Of a DNA stretch of 64,000 nt, positions 1-13,659 are shown piece after piece. The position numbers and the translations under genes were made by a program. The DNA is taken from contig NC_044193.1 of the NCBI RefSeq assembly GCF_900880675.1, forward strand, positions 14,422,359-14,486,358. The letters are read 5' to 3'. Source of the stretch: Sparus aurata. Lineage: Eukaryota; Chordata; Actinopteri; Spariformes; Sparidae. Under the pieces are notes generated by a model, which was not told where the DNA came from, made no database searches, and saw only the letters and a list, made by a program, of their open reading frames with translations. Numbering within the stretch: position 1 is the first letter of the stretch; each line of letters opens with the position of its first letter.

Positions 1-910
1 GCTGCAGGAAAACAAACCTGCTGTATACTGCAGTCTTCTTAGTCCTCGGAGAAGAGTTTATTGTACTCGAAGAGAAATTTACATTAAAATGCAGCCGGCT
101 ACACAAATTGTTAGTGAAGGAAGAGGTAGCTCAGAGGCTGTAGATTGGTCTGATGAATGCTTGAGCGGTGAGATAAAACATCTGATGTGAAAGGGAAGGA
201 GAGGTGACGGCGGCGTGTCACGGACAGAAGCCTCAGCCCGACAGCGCGGTCCATCAATCTAGTCAAGGGTCCGGGTGGAAGTAGAAAGGAGGCCATATGA
301 GGACATTTTGATAAAGTCATGGTGATGCGTCTGCAATTGTCATTAATACGCTTGAACTGTCTTTGACTTGACTGGGTAGCTGTAGGTCAGGCTTTAATAA
401 ATGCTGCTGGATTATGTTACTGTGCGCATGGCTGCTCCTTTTCCCACAGCTACACATAGCAAATATGTGAGCCACCTACATATCTGATAACAATGTTAGA
501 TTATTGAAAAATAGATGTTATTGTCAGGAGGTTTTTGGATTATATTACTACAAATATAACAAATATATCATCTAATAATGCAGATCAGAACACGTCTACA
601 TTCTACACTCCAGGAGGACCACACAGCCAATGAACTTTTTTCGCTCTGCGCTCATATTTTGTTATCGGGCGATGGATATTATAAGGTTTTGCCTCATCAC
701 TGTGCACAACAGTGTGACTGTTCTGTAATTGGCTACAGATGTTTAGCCATCATAGCTGTCTTGTCTCTCATTTTTCTCGATAAGGGTTTAAATGCTGCTC
801 CTGATATAACTGCCTCATAAAGCTGTCAAATCAAAGTACATAGCAATTGTCCATTTACATTTTTCAGTCTGCATTAAAATCACTTTTCACCTGTCTGTGC
901 TTCCTTTCAG
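1..910 (+). other. grm7: grm7 intron (3' part)
   Basis: Non-coding sequence ending in a pyrimidine-rich tract and CAG directly before the grm7 exon at 911. Short open frames here show no recognisable protein similarity. The rest of grm7 (ligand-binding domain and TM1-6) must lie upstream of the window. Confidence 0.75.
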
Positions 911-1163
911 CTGTACATTCAGACAACAACCCTGACCATCTCCATGAACCTCAGTGCCTCAGTAGCACTGGGCATGCTCTACATGCCCAAGGTGTACATC
1001 ATTATCTTCCACCCTGAGCTCAACGTACAGAAGAGGAAGCGTAGCTTCAAGGCGGTTGTCACAGCTGCCACAATGTCATCGCGTCTGTCCCAGAAGCCCA
1101 ATGAGAGGCCCAACGGAGAGGCCAAGACTGAGCTGTGCGAGAACCCCGCTGCTGACCCCATGA
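911..1163 (+). CDS. grm7: Metabotropic glutamate receptor 7, penultimate coding exon (TM7 and cytoplasmic tail)
   Basis: Exon of a group III metabotropic glutamate receptor, a presynaptic class C GPCR that couples to Gi/o and lowers transmitter release. It opens with LYIQTTTLTISMNLSASVAL (TM7), then the membrane-proximal HPELNVQKRKRSFKAVV segment. In mammals that segment is the calmodulin and G-beta-gamma binding region, and the serine in RKRSFK is the known PKC site. The tail segment MSSRLSQKPNERPNGEAKTE matches GRM7 and differs from GRM4 (MSNKF..) and GRM8 (MQSKL..), which decides the paralogue. The acceptor is TTTCAG before 911. The donor is A|GTAAGTA after 1163, leaving phase 1. Reading through the donor would stop after ..DPMSK, so the 75-residue open frame from the internal Met is not a separate gene. 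Confidence 0.95.
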
Positions 1164-4100
1164 GTAAGTAACGTAGCGAGAGAGTCACAAAGCCTCGGAG
1201 CCACATACGTATACACCAAGAACCCAGCTCGTTTAAGTTTACATCGGACCACATTTCATGCTCATTCTGAGTATGTGATCCACTAGTTTAACGCCCACAA
1301 TGCAGTAGACTGAATCGCCTGGATGCTGCGCTAACAACGACAGTCACTTGTTGATTTTCACTGTGGAGATACATGAAACAGCAGACTTGCTTATTTCTGT
1401 TGTCATTTTCAGCCAGAACTGTAACGTGTAAAACTATAAAGTCAACCAAGTTGGTCCGACCTATCTGAGGTTTCTGCATATTTAATGGACTGTGTTGCTT
1501 TGCTAGCGTCTTTGATATCTACACAACAGTGACATCTCAGACTGCTAGTTTGGGGTAAAATCACGTTGTCATTATCTTTAATCTGTGGCCTGACAGTCTC
1601 CAATGTTAGTATGTGTTAGTGAAAGTGTTGTTATAAACAATATATTAAAGCATCAAACATCCGCTTTAGGTGATTTTTAGTATACATTTTGAAATAACAT
1701 TGTAAAGAAAGCCAGTTGAATTGTATGTCAGCTAATGCCTGATGCGGGGGGTTTCTTCCCGGAAGTTATTGTAAACAAACATTGTGATCGGTCTGTAGTT
1801 AGCAACAAACCTGGCCCACACAGAATCTGCGCCCACAGAATTCTTACAACGCCTCTGCATATGTTTTCAATGATTTGTGATAGAGACGCTGCTGGTAAAA
1901 CTAACAACATTAATACATCTCCTCCCCCATTGTGCTTTGTGAGAGACAGTCGCGCTTTGTTTTTCAGTTAGCGTTAAAATCAAAGTTAGCGGTGCAGCGT
2001 GACAATATGTCAAAAATTCGATTTACTACTGAGGGACTAAGGGAGGGGCTATTTGTCAACATGGATAACTGCAAAGATCGGGCGAATGAATTCAAAGATG
2101 ACGTTTATGTGGACGGAGGAGTGTTGTTTTTGTAAAGTGTGCCAGCACTTGGTGGGCTACCCGAAGAGGCAGAGACAGCACTAGAGCTCACGTTGAAATA
2201 AAATCTCGAGTTTAAAGGTTCGATTAAAATCAACTTAATATTTATGTCAGCCTGCTGGAGGTAATTTTAGGTTGTTGAATGTATTAACTTTGAGTATTTT
2301 GGCTCAAAACGACTCTTTGTTACCTTAAATGGATTTGTCACCAAGTAAGTAAAACATTCAGATTTTGCACAGTGATTTTCCATTTGGTCTACAATGAAGT
2401 GATACGGCTTGTACGTATAGATATCAAGGTTTTAATCCGACCACAAAGAACCAGGAGTTAAGATGTACAGATGTGCATATAATATATATATCTGCTGTGG
2501 ACTTTTCAATTGGCTTCAAATATTATTTTCCCAAGAACATGAATGATGGCTTTTGTACTCTCTCATATCTTTCTCATATTCCCTTTCTTGAAGTATAAAG
2601 TTCTATTCCAGCAGTTTAATTGGACGGCTCAGTGGGTATAAAGTATGTATAATGTACCATAGAATGGACCCAGTTATCTCGTTTCCTGATAAATGGTTAG
2701 ACCTTTACCCTAAGAGCACGGCGGTGAGCATGAAAGAAGATCGGGGACTTGCTCTGTGAGGAGACTTGAAGAAGAAGGGCTTTGTTGCCGGGAAGGGTAG
2801 GAGATAATCTGTCCCTGTAGCTGCGTGTTACTCATACCACCCTTCATCCGAAACAGTAAGCGTGATCCTGTTAGTGAAGATGATGCTGGATATTAGTATG
2901 TGAGTGGGGAAGCCTGCGTACTTCCATAGTTAGGTGATACAGTGTTTGTTTTGGGTGAGAAAACGCCAGCACTATAAATGTTTTTAGAGGCTTTAGACCA
3001 GTGTTGCCATGGAAGCTCTTTGCTCCTCTCTAGTTGTCTGTACGAAGACAGAGATGATTGACAGCTCATGCAAATCACACATCACAGGCTCCAAAGGCCT
3101 CCTCTCCCGCAATGCTGCTAATCACACAGAGCGATCATGGCACCCACAGGTGCGCCAGCCCCTCAACCCCTCTTTGAATTACGCCTGTGAAATGACAGAT
3201 TTTCCCGGGAATTTCTCCAAACACCCGAACAGTTGTCACACTCATCTGTCATGAGCCGAATGAGCTGGCGCATGTGTGTGTGTGAGCGCGCCACCGAGAA
3301 TGTGCAACTGTGCGTGCCGTTTTCAGTGTGTGTATCTGTGTGTGACTGAACGTGTGAGCTACGCACGTATAAGTCAGTGAGCCGAGGCAAGTGTATCGGG
3401 GGATGAGGAGCCTACAGTATCCTTGCCAGTCACACGTGTGGCTCAATGAGCAAAATACTCTGCATTGAGGGTGAAACCTTAACATCTGTCGCAGCAGCAC
3501 ATCAAAAAGTCCCCAAGGTAGGCACGTGGTCGTCGGGAGGCCCTCCCAAACACGCACCGTGTCATCTGCTTTGTGTGTCTCTCACCTTCTGTCTCTCCTA
3601 CACAAGTGTCTTCTCGCCACGTCTCCCCTCCACCGCACACCCTCTCTTCCCCTTGCCCTTCTTTTTTAGCGGCAGGAGAAGTGACATTTATTAATGGCGA
3701 ATTTATGTGCATGACCGCCCCGAAACCTGAACTGTGCCTCGACCATCCCCGGAGACTGTCCGTCAATTCCTGTAACCGTCAGAGCGCCAAATACCTCCCT
3801 TTCAGGGCCCATCAGCTCTGTATGAGATGGCTCGGAGTGATTTATAGGATTAGGATTATTAACAGTTCTGCAGATTTGCATTGGTATTGATATTGTATAA
3901 TGTCTTTATGATTAGGCCCCTAACAGACAGGAGGATGTGAATTGCAAATCACAGATGCTAAAAGTTCTTCACTGTCCTGTTGTGTCACAGTAGTTTTTTG
4001 TCTTTTCACCAGAACAGGCATGTGTGGACGAGTCAATGCCTTCCAGATCGATTTCATTCCAACCTTAAAAAAAAAAAAAGGAAGAAAAGATAAGAAAAGT

Positions 4101-5845
4101 TAGGGGGTGAGATTAATTATTGGCTGTTTACATTCCAAATTAAGATTACAGCGTAGGTCGATCTCTGGAACCCACACAAGTAAACAAACACACACCCACA
4201 CAAACGTTTATGTGGGGACATTTCCCTTGAGACCTCCTAACCAGAACAACTAATTGCGTAACCCCTTAACACAACCACCGACCCAAAAATCTGCTTTATC
4301 CAATCCGAGGCACAGTTTTTTGTCCCCGATTGGGGAAGATGTCCCCAGTTCACTCGTCTTTAATGAATTGTGTGCTCAAAACTAGGCTTAGTCAGAAACA
4401 CACACACACACACAGCATCCTGCCTCAAAAAACAGACAGAGCTTCCTGAAGACTATTTACGGTTAACAGGCAGAATCTGTTGTACATTTACTAATGTTTT
4501 ATTCATCGGCCGAGACTACAAAATGCAGCTGTAAAGAGATGGTCCGACTTTAATTACGTAGCCCATGGGAGTTGGTCGCCATAGCAACATTAAAGCAGTA
4601 GGGTGAGAATTTATAGCAATGTCTGAGATGAAGAAAAGCACGCATCGACTTTCTCCGCCGTACAAAGAGGACGACGCACCTGCAGACGCACACATCCCCG
4701 TCTTTACCACCACAGCGGCAAACACCTGCCCTGAAAGCACCATAAACGTGAGACTAATGTTGAAGCTGCAGGAGGCAAGAGTCATTAATTATTTATTTAG
4801 TTTAAATAAAAAATGAATTTCATGTAAGAGCTCCTGTTTAAATTGAATAAATTCTGCTTGACGGCTTTCTGAGTCCCTGTGAGGTCTTACTCAAACAACC
4901 AATCAGCTAATCAGCCAGGATCTAACAAGCCAATCACAGAGAATGATGTATAAATAAGTTGTACACTTTTGCATGTCATCCTTTTGGATTACTGTTTTAT
5001 GTCTTTTTGATCCAGAAATCAATCAATCAATCAATCAAAATATATGTGTGTGTATAATATTGCTTATGACAGTCAATATCTAATATCTACTGGATCGCTG
5101 AGGAAACAATTACAGCTGATACTTCCGGTTCTCGGCAGAATGAGCGAAAGCAACAAAATATTATAATAATTGATGTATCGGCGGCACTTTCAAGGCTTTA
5201 GAAGCATAGGCTAAGTGGGCTAAGAGATAATAATGGTGTTACACGTGGCACGTTGAACATGACTATTAGAAGTTTCCCCCACACGAGTCAATCACCGGGG
5301 TTGACGCGAACAACTTATATCCCCGCTGTGTTTTTAAGCAGCCTCTAAATGTGAAAAACAGTCAGGGCCAGACAATACCAAAGCAGCTGGCATTTAATTC
5401 ACATTTTTTACGTTTGTTTTTCATCAGCCCTTCATAAAAAATATGACCCATGCGAGAGTGAGTTCACGCTTAACTGCTTAATGCATCACAGGATGTACCA
5501 ACTATCTCAGCTGGATGTAGGTGAGCACCAGGCGGAACAAACTAAAACACTTAAAAAAAGAAACCTAACCGTAATGCATTAGGGATTTATTTTGTGTTGC
5601 TTTTGTGTACCATCAGACTCCTGCTGTCTGCACATCACACTTTATGTTGCACTCTCAACTTAATTACTCTGCTAAAATCAACCTTAACCAAAGACTCATT
5701 TTATCTCCAGACACAAAAAACAGCCTTTTTTTTTTTTTTAACTAAAAGTCACGGCGAGCCAGGATGACCTCCGCTCACAAAAAGACGCCGTCACTCTGTG
5801 GATTTGAAACTCAAATTGGTTCTCATAACGGCAGATATTACACAA

Positions 5846-5887
<42 letters not shown>

Positions 5888-6269
5888 CGCCCAGGCACTC
5901 AGCCACATTCTGATACGTTTCCATGGCAATCCAGACTGGGATCACATTGCATGCCCTAGCATTTGTTCGGTGCTCACTTGTGTGGTGTTTGTGTTTTTTT
6001 TTTGTGTGTGTGTTTCTAGTTAACATCTGAAAATAGAAACTAAGGCTTTACACGGGGGGGGGGGATAGTGAGTCGAAATGATAAGCTACGCCAGAAAATA
6101 TTGCTACTGATTGCACACAGCTGGTGATAAGAATGCACGGCACAGTAGGATGAATTTTTAAAAAGCGGATGATTTTTATTTTCCTGTGCGAGATTCCTCC
6201 TTCTTTTGTTTTGTTTGAGTAATCCTCAAAGTAAATCTTAATCTCGCCTTTCTTCTGCTCTGTTCTCAG
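1164..6269 (+). other. grm7: grm7 last intron
   Basis: About 5.1 kb of AT-rich intron bounded by GTAAGTA and CTGTTCTCAG. It contains an (AATC)n run near 5020, a (CA)n run at 5848-5885 and short homopolymers. In mammals an alternative exon encoding the mGluR7b tail lies in this intron. I searched by eye for its conserved WYTIP-type codons and did not find it, which is weak negative evidence. The small open frames at 1735-1971 and 1932-2135 have no recognisable similarity. Confidence 0.8.
5848..5885. repeat. (CA)n microsatellite
   Basis: Nineteen uninterrupted CA units inside the last grm7 intron. Confidence 0.97.
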
Positions 6270-6319
6270 GCCAGGCGACCAAGAAAACATACGTGAGTTA
6301 CAACAACCTCAGGATCTGA
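6270..6319 (+). CDS. grm7: Metabotropic glutamate receptor 7, terminal exon (PDZ ligand C-terminus)
   Basis: Fifty-base terminal coding exon. The leftover A from the previous exon plus GC gives Ser, then QATKKTYVSYNNLRI and TGA at 6317-6319. This corresponds to the mammalian mGluR7a ending KKKYVSYNNLVI. That C-terminus binds the PDZ domain of PICK1 and is needed for presynaptic clustering. Residues 0 (Ile) and -2 (Leu) of the PDZ ligand are kept, while position -1 is Arg instead of Val. The acceptor is CTGCTCTGTTCTCAG|GC. The phase matches the donor at 1163 exactly, which makes the assignment firm although the exon is too short to be found by ORF length. Confidence 0.92.
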
Positions 6320-7112
6320 TCTGCTTGAAAATGAGTGTGGCTTGTCCTTTATCTGTGATTGAAACGGGAAGCTCGAGTGGCACAGAGAGAGACAGGCGAG
6401 CGAGCACAGGCATCCCAGCACCACCTGCAGTACCTATGCACTCCAGGACTGTGGATTGCATCCGACCTTCATCCAGACATGATACATGAATCCTGACAGA
6501 GACTAGCACAGCTGTAGGTCAGTGTGGCTGGGTCGGCCTCACAGACCGAACTGTAGGTTTTCAAAACTTGTGTTGTGGCCCCCCTTTCTCTCCAAACAGA
6601 GAACGACTTGCCTGCTAAAAAGGGGTCACTGTGAACAAGGACGACCGCAAACACAAAAAAAAAAAAAAAAAGGGACGGTGGATCTGCTTTCAAGATTTTT
6701 TCTTTTGAAATGTCATTAAAGCCATATTCTCTTGGGGTTCCCATTATCTGATTTTCTGTTTTGTATTGTTTTTAAGTGATTTTTTTTCTTCTGTGCCTCT
6801 TTTTCTCTTGCAGTTGATTTAATTACCTTGAACAGCAAGCTCTGCCACACACAGTATTTTTGTTTTACCGACTCGAATCAGTCCCAGATGATTACTATGT
6901 TAGAGTGATGGGCATTGTAAGTATATTTTTTTTGTAAATATTTGAGAGTATTTTCATGTTTGGAGTACAAAAAAAAAAAAAAAAATAGATATCCAGTCTT
7001 TGTTGATTTGGGGTTTGGATGGTAATGAAAAGCACCACAAAGTGTTCACTTTGCATGTGCCAATGTATGTCTGTTCTATTTGATGTAAACAAACAAACAA
7101 AAAAAAAAGAGA

Positions 7113-7118
7113 AATAAA
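7113..7118 (+). terminator. grm7: Candidate polyadenylation signal, proximal
   Basis: AATAAA about 0.8 kb after the grm7 stop. Confidence 0.35.
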
Positions 7119-7370
7119 TTCTGAAAAATGATAATGAGCTTCAGCATCCTTCTGCAGTTTGTTTTTCTTTACCAGAACTGAACTTCATTGAATGACAGAA
7201 TATGGCTTTAATCTGTTGTTGACTTGACCCCCACCCGCTGTTCCCGCAAGCATGTTTGTTTTATATAGTTTTCGTAATGGGTCTATATTGCCTACTTATG
7301 GTGTAGGAAGCATTAATATCAGAGCAAATCATGCAAGTATGTTGTGATGTCTGTCAAATTATGAACATGT

Positions 7371-7376
7371 AATAAA
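7371..7376 (+). terminator. grm7: Candidate polyadenylation signal, distal
   Basis: AATAAA followed within 15 bases by a T-rich stretch; the better of the two candidates. Confidence 0.45.
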
Positions 7377-7395
7377 AATCATTTTGTTATCTTTT

Positions 7396-10300
7396 CTACA
7401 ATTAAACCAGGCAGCAGATCACAAGTTCTTTCTGTGCAGTGTTTGTGAGTGTGTGTGTGTTTGTCTTTCGTAGCGCGAGTGCAGAATAAGTACAATTAAT
7501 CACCGCGTCGTTGTTGTTTTGGGGGTTTTTCTGTAAACTGATGGAAATGTCATGTGCTCGTTTACTGTCTCGCCCCCCCGTGACAGGGCACATTAGCGAG
7601 CTCGCTGAGCAGCGCTGTCATGCAGAGGAGATGAGACCCTGGCGAGAGGGGAGGATGTCCACTGGCTGACTCCTTAACTCGCCCTTTGTGCCCTCTCTGT
7701 CTCATCCGTTGTTTCTCTCTCGCCCGCTGCTCCTTCCAAGTCTCCCCCACCGATCCCCCTACATGAATAATCTAACATGTCAGATCAATTTGTCCTGCTG
7801 ATGACCGGGCCTTTACGAGCTAACCGCTCTTTATTCCCGGCGCCTGCCTGCAAGCATAATGTTACTATTTTCAATATTGATTATTATATAAAAACATAAA
7901 TAGGCCACGCATGAGTGACTTCTGTTCCTTCGTGCGATAAGCATCTCCCTCTAGGCTGTTACATGGGCAAATGATATATGACCAAGAGATGCTGATTCCT
8001 CTTTTTTCTGGCCTGTGTGTGTGTGAGTGTGTGTGTGTGAGGCAAAGAGAGAGGGAGGGAAAAAGAGGGGATGAGATAACTTACCCACACAGGTTTTTCT
8101 GTTGTTTCTCTTTCTGTTCGTCTGGCATCTCACTCAGCTCCTGTGGGACCAGATGGTCTTTACTTCTCATACGCACAGTCTGTCATTTTCTGTTGCGCAC
8201 GGCCAAGAAAAATCCCACTTATGCCCAATTAAGACTAGCCTCTCCCCCACCAAATTAATTGCGTGTGTCAGTGTCTGTGTGCAAGTGATCAGTAGGGGGC
8301 TGCACAGAGTTTAGATACGCAGCTCAGCAAAAGAGAGCGAAGATTTATTAAAGCGGCAAATTCTGGATCCGGACAAGCTCTTTCATATGCATCAGATGCT
8401 GGAAAAAAATAAAAAAGGAAAACGTGTCGTGTTCGGAAGCGGTGTTTCTACCTGCCTCGGATGCTGTGAGGGATGGTTTGCCGCAGCTTCAAACTCTCGG
8501 GGTTCCTACGTAAGAGCCCACCTGCTCAGTGTGCACCTGTTCTGTAGGCAGCAGTTTCCTGTGAGAATCAAACCGGGAGAACATCAAAGGGAGGAAACTA
8601 ATCATGGTGGACTGAAAGCACGCCGCACTCCACCAGGACTTAAATGTTGCAAACTCTCTCTCTCTCTCTCTCTTCCAGTCGCAGGCTCTTACGCGTGGAA
8701 CATTTCAAGCTGATAAATAGAATTTATAGACTCTTTAGAAAATGAACACGGCGGCGGGGCTGGCCAAGGTTGTCAAAACTGTCCCGAAGACTGAAGAATC
8801 ACAAGTCTCCATGACCCAGTTTGGGTGACGTGGTGACACAGCTGCTGCATGTCATATACATTTCCACTTTGTGACATGCACAAGTCCCAGCACCCCTCCC
8901 AAAAAAAGCTTTTTTTCTTCTACCAGAGTTTTCGTTGTCACTTTGGTCCGGCTTCGCCTTTGAAGAAAGCCTTCCTTATCTTGTCAGAACTCCTGATGCG
9001 CTCTTTCACAGACAATTTACTGATGCTGAGTCTAGATTAGCTCTGTTTCATGGCTCCTGGGCCCTGGGCTCTCCTATCTCTCCATAAATGTCCAATTATC
9101 CAACTCCAGCCGGAGTGAAGCCCGTATCTGCTTCCCGTCAGTAACCAACTGAGGCCCGATATAAACGCCGGCTGGATAAAGACACTCTTCACTATTCTTA
9201 TTCCCTCCCCACTGCACCTTGCACTCAAAAGCCTCTTATGATGCTTTGTGTTTACCAGCATCCTTCCTCTTCTCCTTTGTGTTCGCTCCCGCTCTCCAGA
9301 AAAACCAGGCCGGCTTACTGTTACCAGCGCGCACTGACACTAGGACTCATAATTAGTGTTACAGTAAAATAGCCACTGGTTAGACATGAATCATAACATC
9401 CACATCTACTAATACTGTAGGCACTAATTATCATCTAAAGGAAGCTCATGAGTAAAATTTTATGAAACAGACTCTGCGAGCTGAGATGTTTGTTTTACTA
9501 CCAGCGATCCAGGAAAAAAAGATACAGTGCCTCATTTTTCTGAGTGAAACAAATTAGTCTGGGGGGGTTGGGGGGGTCACCGGCTGCTGTTTGATATCTA
9601 TGGGTCCACAGACCTAGCCTTGCTTAGGCTCGCACAATAAGTGTGTCTATGTATGTGTGTGTGTGTGTGTGTGTGTTTGCCACAGCGTTATTGCATTTTT
9701 AATCAGCGGAAGAGACCAGGCATCATTCTCATCACATTAGTGTCTCCTGGTATTTATTCCTCTCTCTCTCCCTCTCCCTCTCCCTCCCGTCTCTCACCAT
9801 TTTTACTCCTGGGGGGTGGGGGTGGGGGGTTAGAGAGCTGGGTGGGTGGAGAGAATACATTTTGAAATTTGCTCATTTGACAGTCGTTAGAGATATGGAT
9901 TCTGACAGTACACAATTAGCTCAGTCACCTCCTTTATCTTCACTCATCTCTGGCTGGGGGATTCGGCGGCGTGGAGCCTCCACTGTAACGACTGCGAAGC
10001 CTCTCTCTCTCTCTCTCTGTCTCTCTGTCTCTCTCCCCCTCTCTCTGTCCTCCCCTCCTCTCCTCATCTTATCCACTTTCCAAACTTCTAATTCCATCTC
10101 CCCCCCCCCCCCCCCAAGTTAATGATTATTTGAAAATTACATATCTCGACTTCATGGGTTTTAATTGACTGCTGTTATTAAGACGGCTGAGTGAGACGAA
10201 TGCTCTTCAGAATTCGCAGCTGAGTAGGTGCGTTAATCTGCTGCTTTCTCCCCAATTTCCCCCTGTCAGGAAAAAAAAAAACAAAAAAAATGCATTCATG

Positions 10301-13300
10301 GAGAAAAAAAAGAAAAGTGTGCTGGCGTTACATCTCGCAAAAGAAAACATGTCGCACGTTTGTTATGCTTCGGCTGCACGGAAGACACAACTTCACTTTT
10401 TAGAAAGCAGTCGCATTCTCGTCCTCAGCATTGAATCACACTTCAGGTACAAGGCACGACACAGAAGCCAATAGCATTTAAACCACGGCAGATCATCTGT
10501 GGCTCCAACAGGAGTTGACAGAGATAAGTGGCTGGCTGGCTGTGAAATTTAACTAGAGAGCTTAAGCCCTTGATTTTTCAAGGAGCACGGCGTAAACAAT
10601 GCGTTTCCATATCCCACGCAGATTACTGTTTTTTCCAAAATGAAAAAAGTAAATGCCTAAAAAGAAGAAAGAAAAAAAAACAGGAATGTAAATGGATAGT
10701 TGAGGGTGAGTGACAGAAATCCACATCAAATCAAAGATGAAAACCCAAAAAAGGTACAGTAAATAAATGATGTACCACACTCGTTGGCCTGTTTGGGAGT
10801 AGATTAGTAAAAAAAACAAAAAAACAGCTGTTTTGGTGTTCTGCTTTTTGTTCAGCCTTTCTTTTTGATCATAATACAGCCACATAAATCCTTTACATGA
10901 ATCCACCTTTCAACCAGAAAGCTATGGGTTTTGTTTTGTTTTGTTTTTTTTGCTTTTGGGCATCATGCAGGGGGAAAGTGTGCAGTCGAATGATTATAAA
11001 TCAATTCAGAGCGTGAATTATAGTCTCGCCACGCAAACTACATCGCCGAGGATCGCGCGTCTCATTTTTCAGTCAGCGGTGGAGTGTGGAGCACTCTCCA
11101 TTTGATTAAACTCTACCCAAAGGCTGCATCAATTATGTATCTTCACAATGGAGTTAATGGACTGCAATAACAGTTGAAGATGACTTGACTAAATTTCCAC
11201 ATGACACGGCAAGAAAAATCTCACTTCGTGTAATGTAACCCTCCTGAACAGCTTGTCAGACGTGATAAAAGATCCGGTCCTGCTCCTGGCTTATTAAATA
11301 AAATCACACTTTCCTTTTATTCATTCCTCCGCTAATCAGTAAAAAAAAAAAAAAAAAAAGAAAGAAAAAAGAACATTACGTCCTCTGACAGATCAGGGGT
11401 GTGAAATGCACATATTCCTCAATGTACCAGTGTGGTGGTGGTGGTGGGGGTTTATGTGTGTGTGTGTGGGCTGAATGCATATGTGTGTGTGTGTGTGTGT
11501 GTGTACGTCTCAGCTCAGCTTGCAGCCCCATCTACCTTATGATCCGGCTTCCTATCGTTCTGGTCTCTGGGGTTTTGATCCCATGAGTGGACCCACACAG
11601 ATAACAGAAGGGGTCCCCGCCAAAGCCCGCGACCACACAGTCACTGACCCATCTGGTCATCGGGGGGCCAGCAGGGAGCTCGCAGGATGATGCAAGAGAC
11701 CAAAAGCTCTGCACAAACATCCTGTGCTAACATGAAACTGGCAGATCAGACAAAATGCCTGGAAAAAATAAAAAATAAAAAAAAAGGTAGAAATGGTGCA
11801 CAGCCACCACATACAGAGCAAAAACACCCCTTGTGTTATTTTGAGATGTTGTGTGTTGTCAGAGGGCAAAGGGTTTTCCAGCTTAATGCATACATGCTGC
11901 ACAGAGAGGAACACGGTGTGTGGTTGCACGCCACTTGCTGCGTTGTGTATAATCTAGAGCAACAACAAAAAAACACAACATGTTGATTCAGCTGTGATCT
12001 CTGCACGTCGGGAGGAGGGTTGCTACGACATGTCATTACGGAGCAGTGAGAGGGGCTTTTTTTTTTTTTTACCTGACCTCGGAGCTGCCGTTTCTTTCTC
12101 CTCCACCCTCAAATGATCAGTCATGTAAATGTTTCCTGATAACCTCTCATACATTAAGCGTCTTGCCACGCCGCACCTGAGCTTTCGAACGCCGCTCACA
12201 CCAAAAGTCGGGCTTCTGAAAATCGACAGCATCCACGGAAACGCTTTGCCCTCCACGACTGAAGACGGGGATCTCCAGATCCACCTCTGAGACGGATCCG
12301 ATTTAAGAGATAAGAAGCGAAATGCATTTAGTCCACGCTTTCTGAAAATCTGTGACTGAGTTGTGGCGTCTGTGCGGTTGTTGCAAGTTATCTCACTCTC
12401 TAATTACGAGCGTGACTTGAGAGAGAGACGACGCGTTTTTATTATCGGGAGAGGGATTTAACTTCTTTTCATAATAAATAGCAAAGCGATCAGTGATAGA
12501 CTCCCTGATCCACATGCAGGCGTTGCCATATCCCCCCTGGAAGGTAATGAATTTAAACAAACTCAAACATCTTATAATAGGCTCTTGTTGCCTATACACG
12601 GCGCATCTGATAAATGATAATTGCAGTTTGTGTTTTGTTTACCACAGCTTAAGGCTACTTGTTATTTGTCTACAAAAGATATTGTGATCCCTTGCAGAGG
12701 ATATTAATCAGTACCTTTTGTTGCCCATGGTGTGATGCTACTGCCATCTGCTGATACCGCAGCGACCTCTTATATTTCTCTCTACCATTTTTCCTTCCTG
12801 CCTCACATCCCTGCATCCTCACTGCCTCATCTCTAAAAAGAAATTTTAGATCTGTACAACCGGTACTGACAGATGACAATATGTACTTCTGAAAAGACTT
12901 CCTGTTCAGCGCTCAGGGCAAAGCTGGCACATCATGTCAGCCCTCACAAAGAATTCAAATGGACTTACTGCGTCTGTTCACAAGATGGCGCTGCTGTCGT
13001 GGTTGGTGGTGGGAGGAGGGAGGGAGAAGATTCATCCTGAGATTAGAGGAAGGCTTCACTTCATCATCATGAGAATTCACAGGAACTGCGGGAGAATAAG
13101 ATAAACACACACACACACACACACTTGTTTTTATCACCTGGGAGAGCAATACAGTGAATTATATTAATTAATTCACTAGATACTGAACCTACATTCACCA
13201 ATAAACTCTACATAACTAACTGTAATCTTACTATGACCTGAATTACCTTGTAGGAGTCATCTTTTATAAACAGATTGTTGTCCTAACGGTGTGATTAGTA

Positions 13301-13659
13301 AAAGCATACACAAGTAAACACACAGCATGTTGAACAGAGATCTACACACAGACTGTAGTTAACTAGCACATTTTACCACTGAACCCTCTTGTGTACACTT
13401 GTAAAACCTACAACAGAGAGGTAATCCTAGTTTAGTCTATTAATTAATATCTGCTAACGTGTTGTTGTTACTCACCTCCCCACTGAAGAAAGACTGAAGC
13501 ACTGGGTTCATCGAATGCGGCTCAGTTGATGATTAATTAAAATCTAGCACCAGGGTTTTTCTAAGTAGCTAGCCAATAAGCTGCTAATTAGCAGGTACCT
13601 AGCAAGAGGCAAATTGTAGTTAGCTAACTTAGCTTCCAAAATTTAAATTAAAAAAACGC
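7396..13659. other. Intergenic sequence between grm7 and dag1 (first part)
   Basis: No gene recognised. It contains short GT/CA runs (about 9652-9676, 11480-11505, 13103-13124), CT-rich tracts (8656-8674, 10000-10050), a poly-C run near 10101-10117 and poly-A runs near 10270 and 11341. Open frames here coincide with these simple repeats and show no family motifs. Moderately GC-rich blocks near 7750-7850 and 12160-12260 could be regulatory, but nothing in the sequence alone proves it. Confidence 0.6.

Larger units (their letters stand above)
6320..7395 (+). other. grm7: grm7 3' UTR (extent inferred)
   Basis: Sequence after the grm7 stop, AT-rich with long A and T tracts. Two AATAAA hexamers lie at 7113-7118 and 7371-7376. 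The second is followed by a T-rich stretch (ATTTTGTTATCTTTTCT) that looks like a downstream element, so the transcript probably ends near 7395. No transcript evidence is available here. Confidence 0.5.

Noticed and set aside
1735..2135. Two overlapping small open frames in the grm7 intron
   Set aside because: No similarity recognised, no splice context that fits grm7; probably chance or an old repeat.
12955..13149. ATG-GCG-CTG-CTG.. open segment near 12985 as a possible coding exon
   Set aside because: Short, followed by purine-rich low-complexity codons, no domain and no convincing splice donor.
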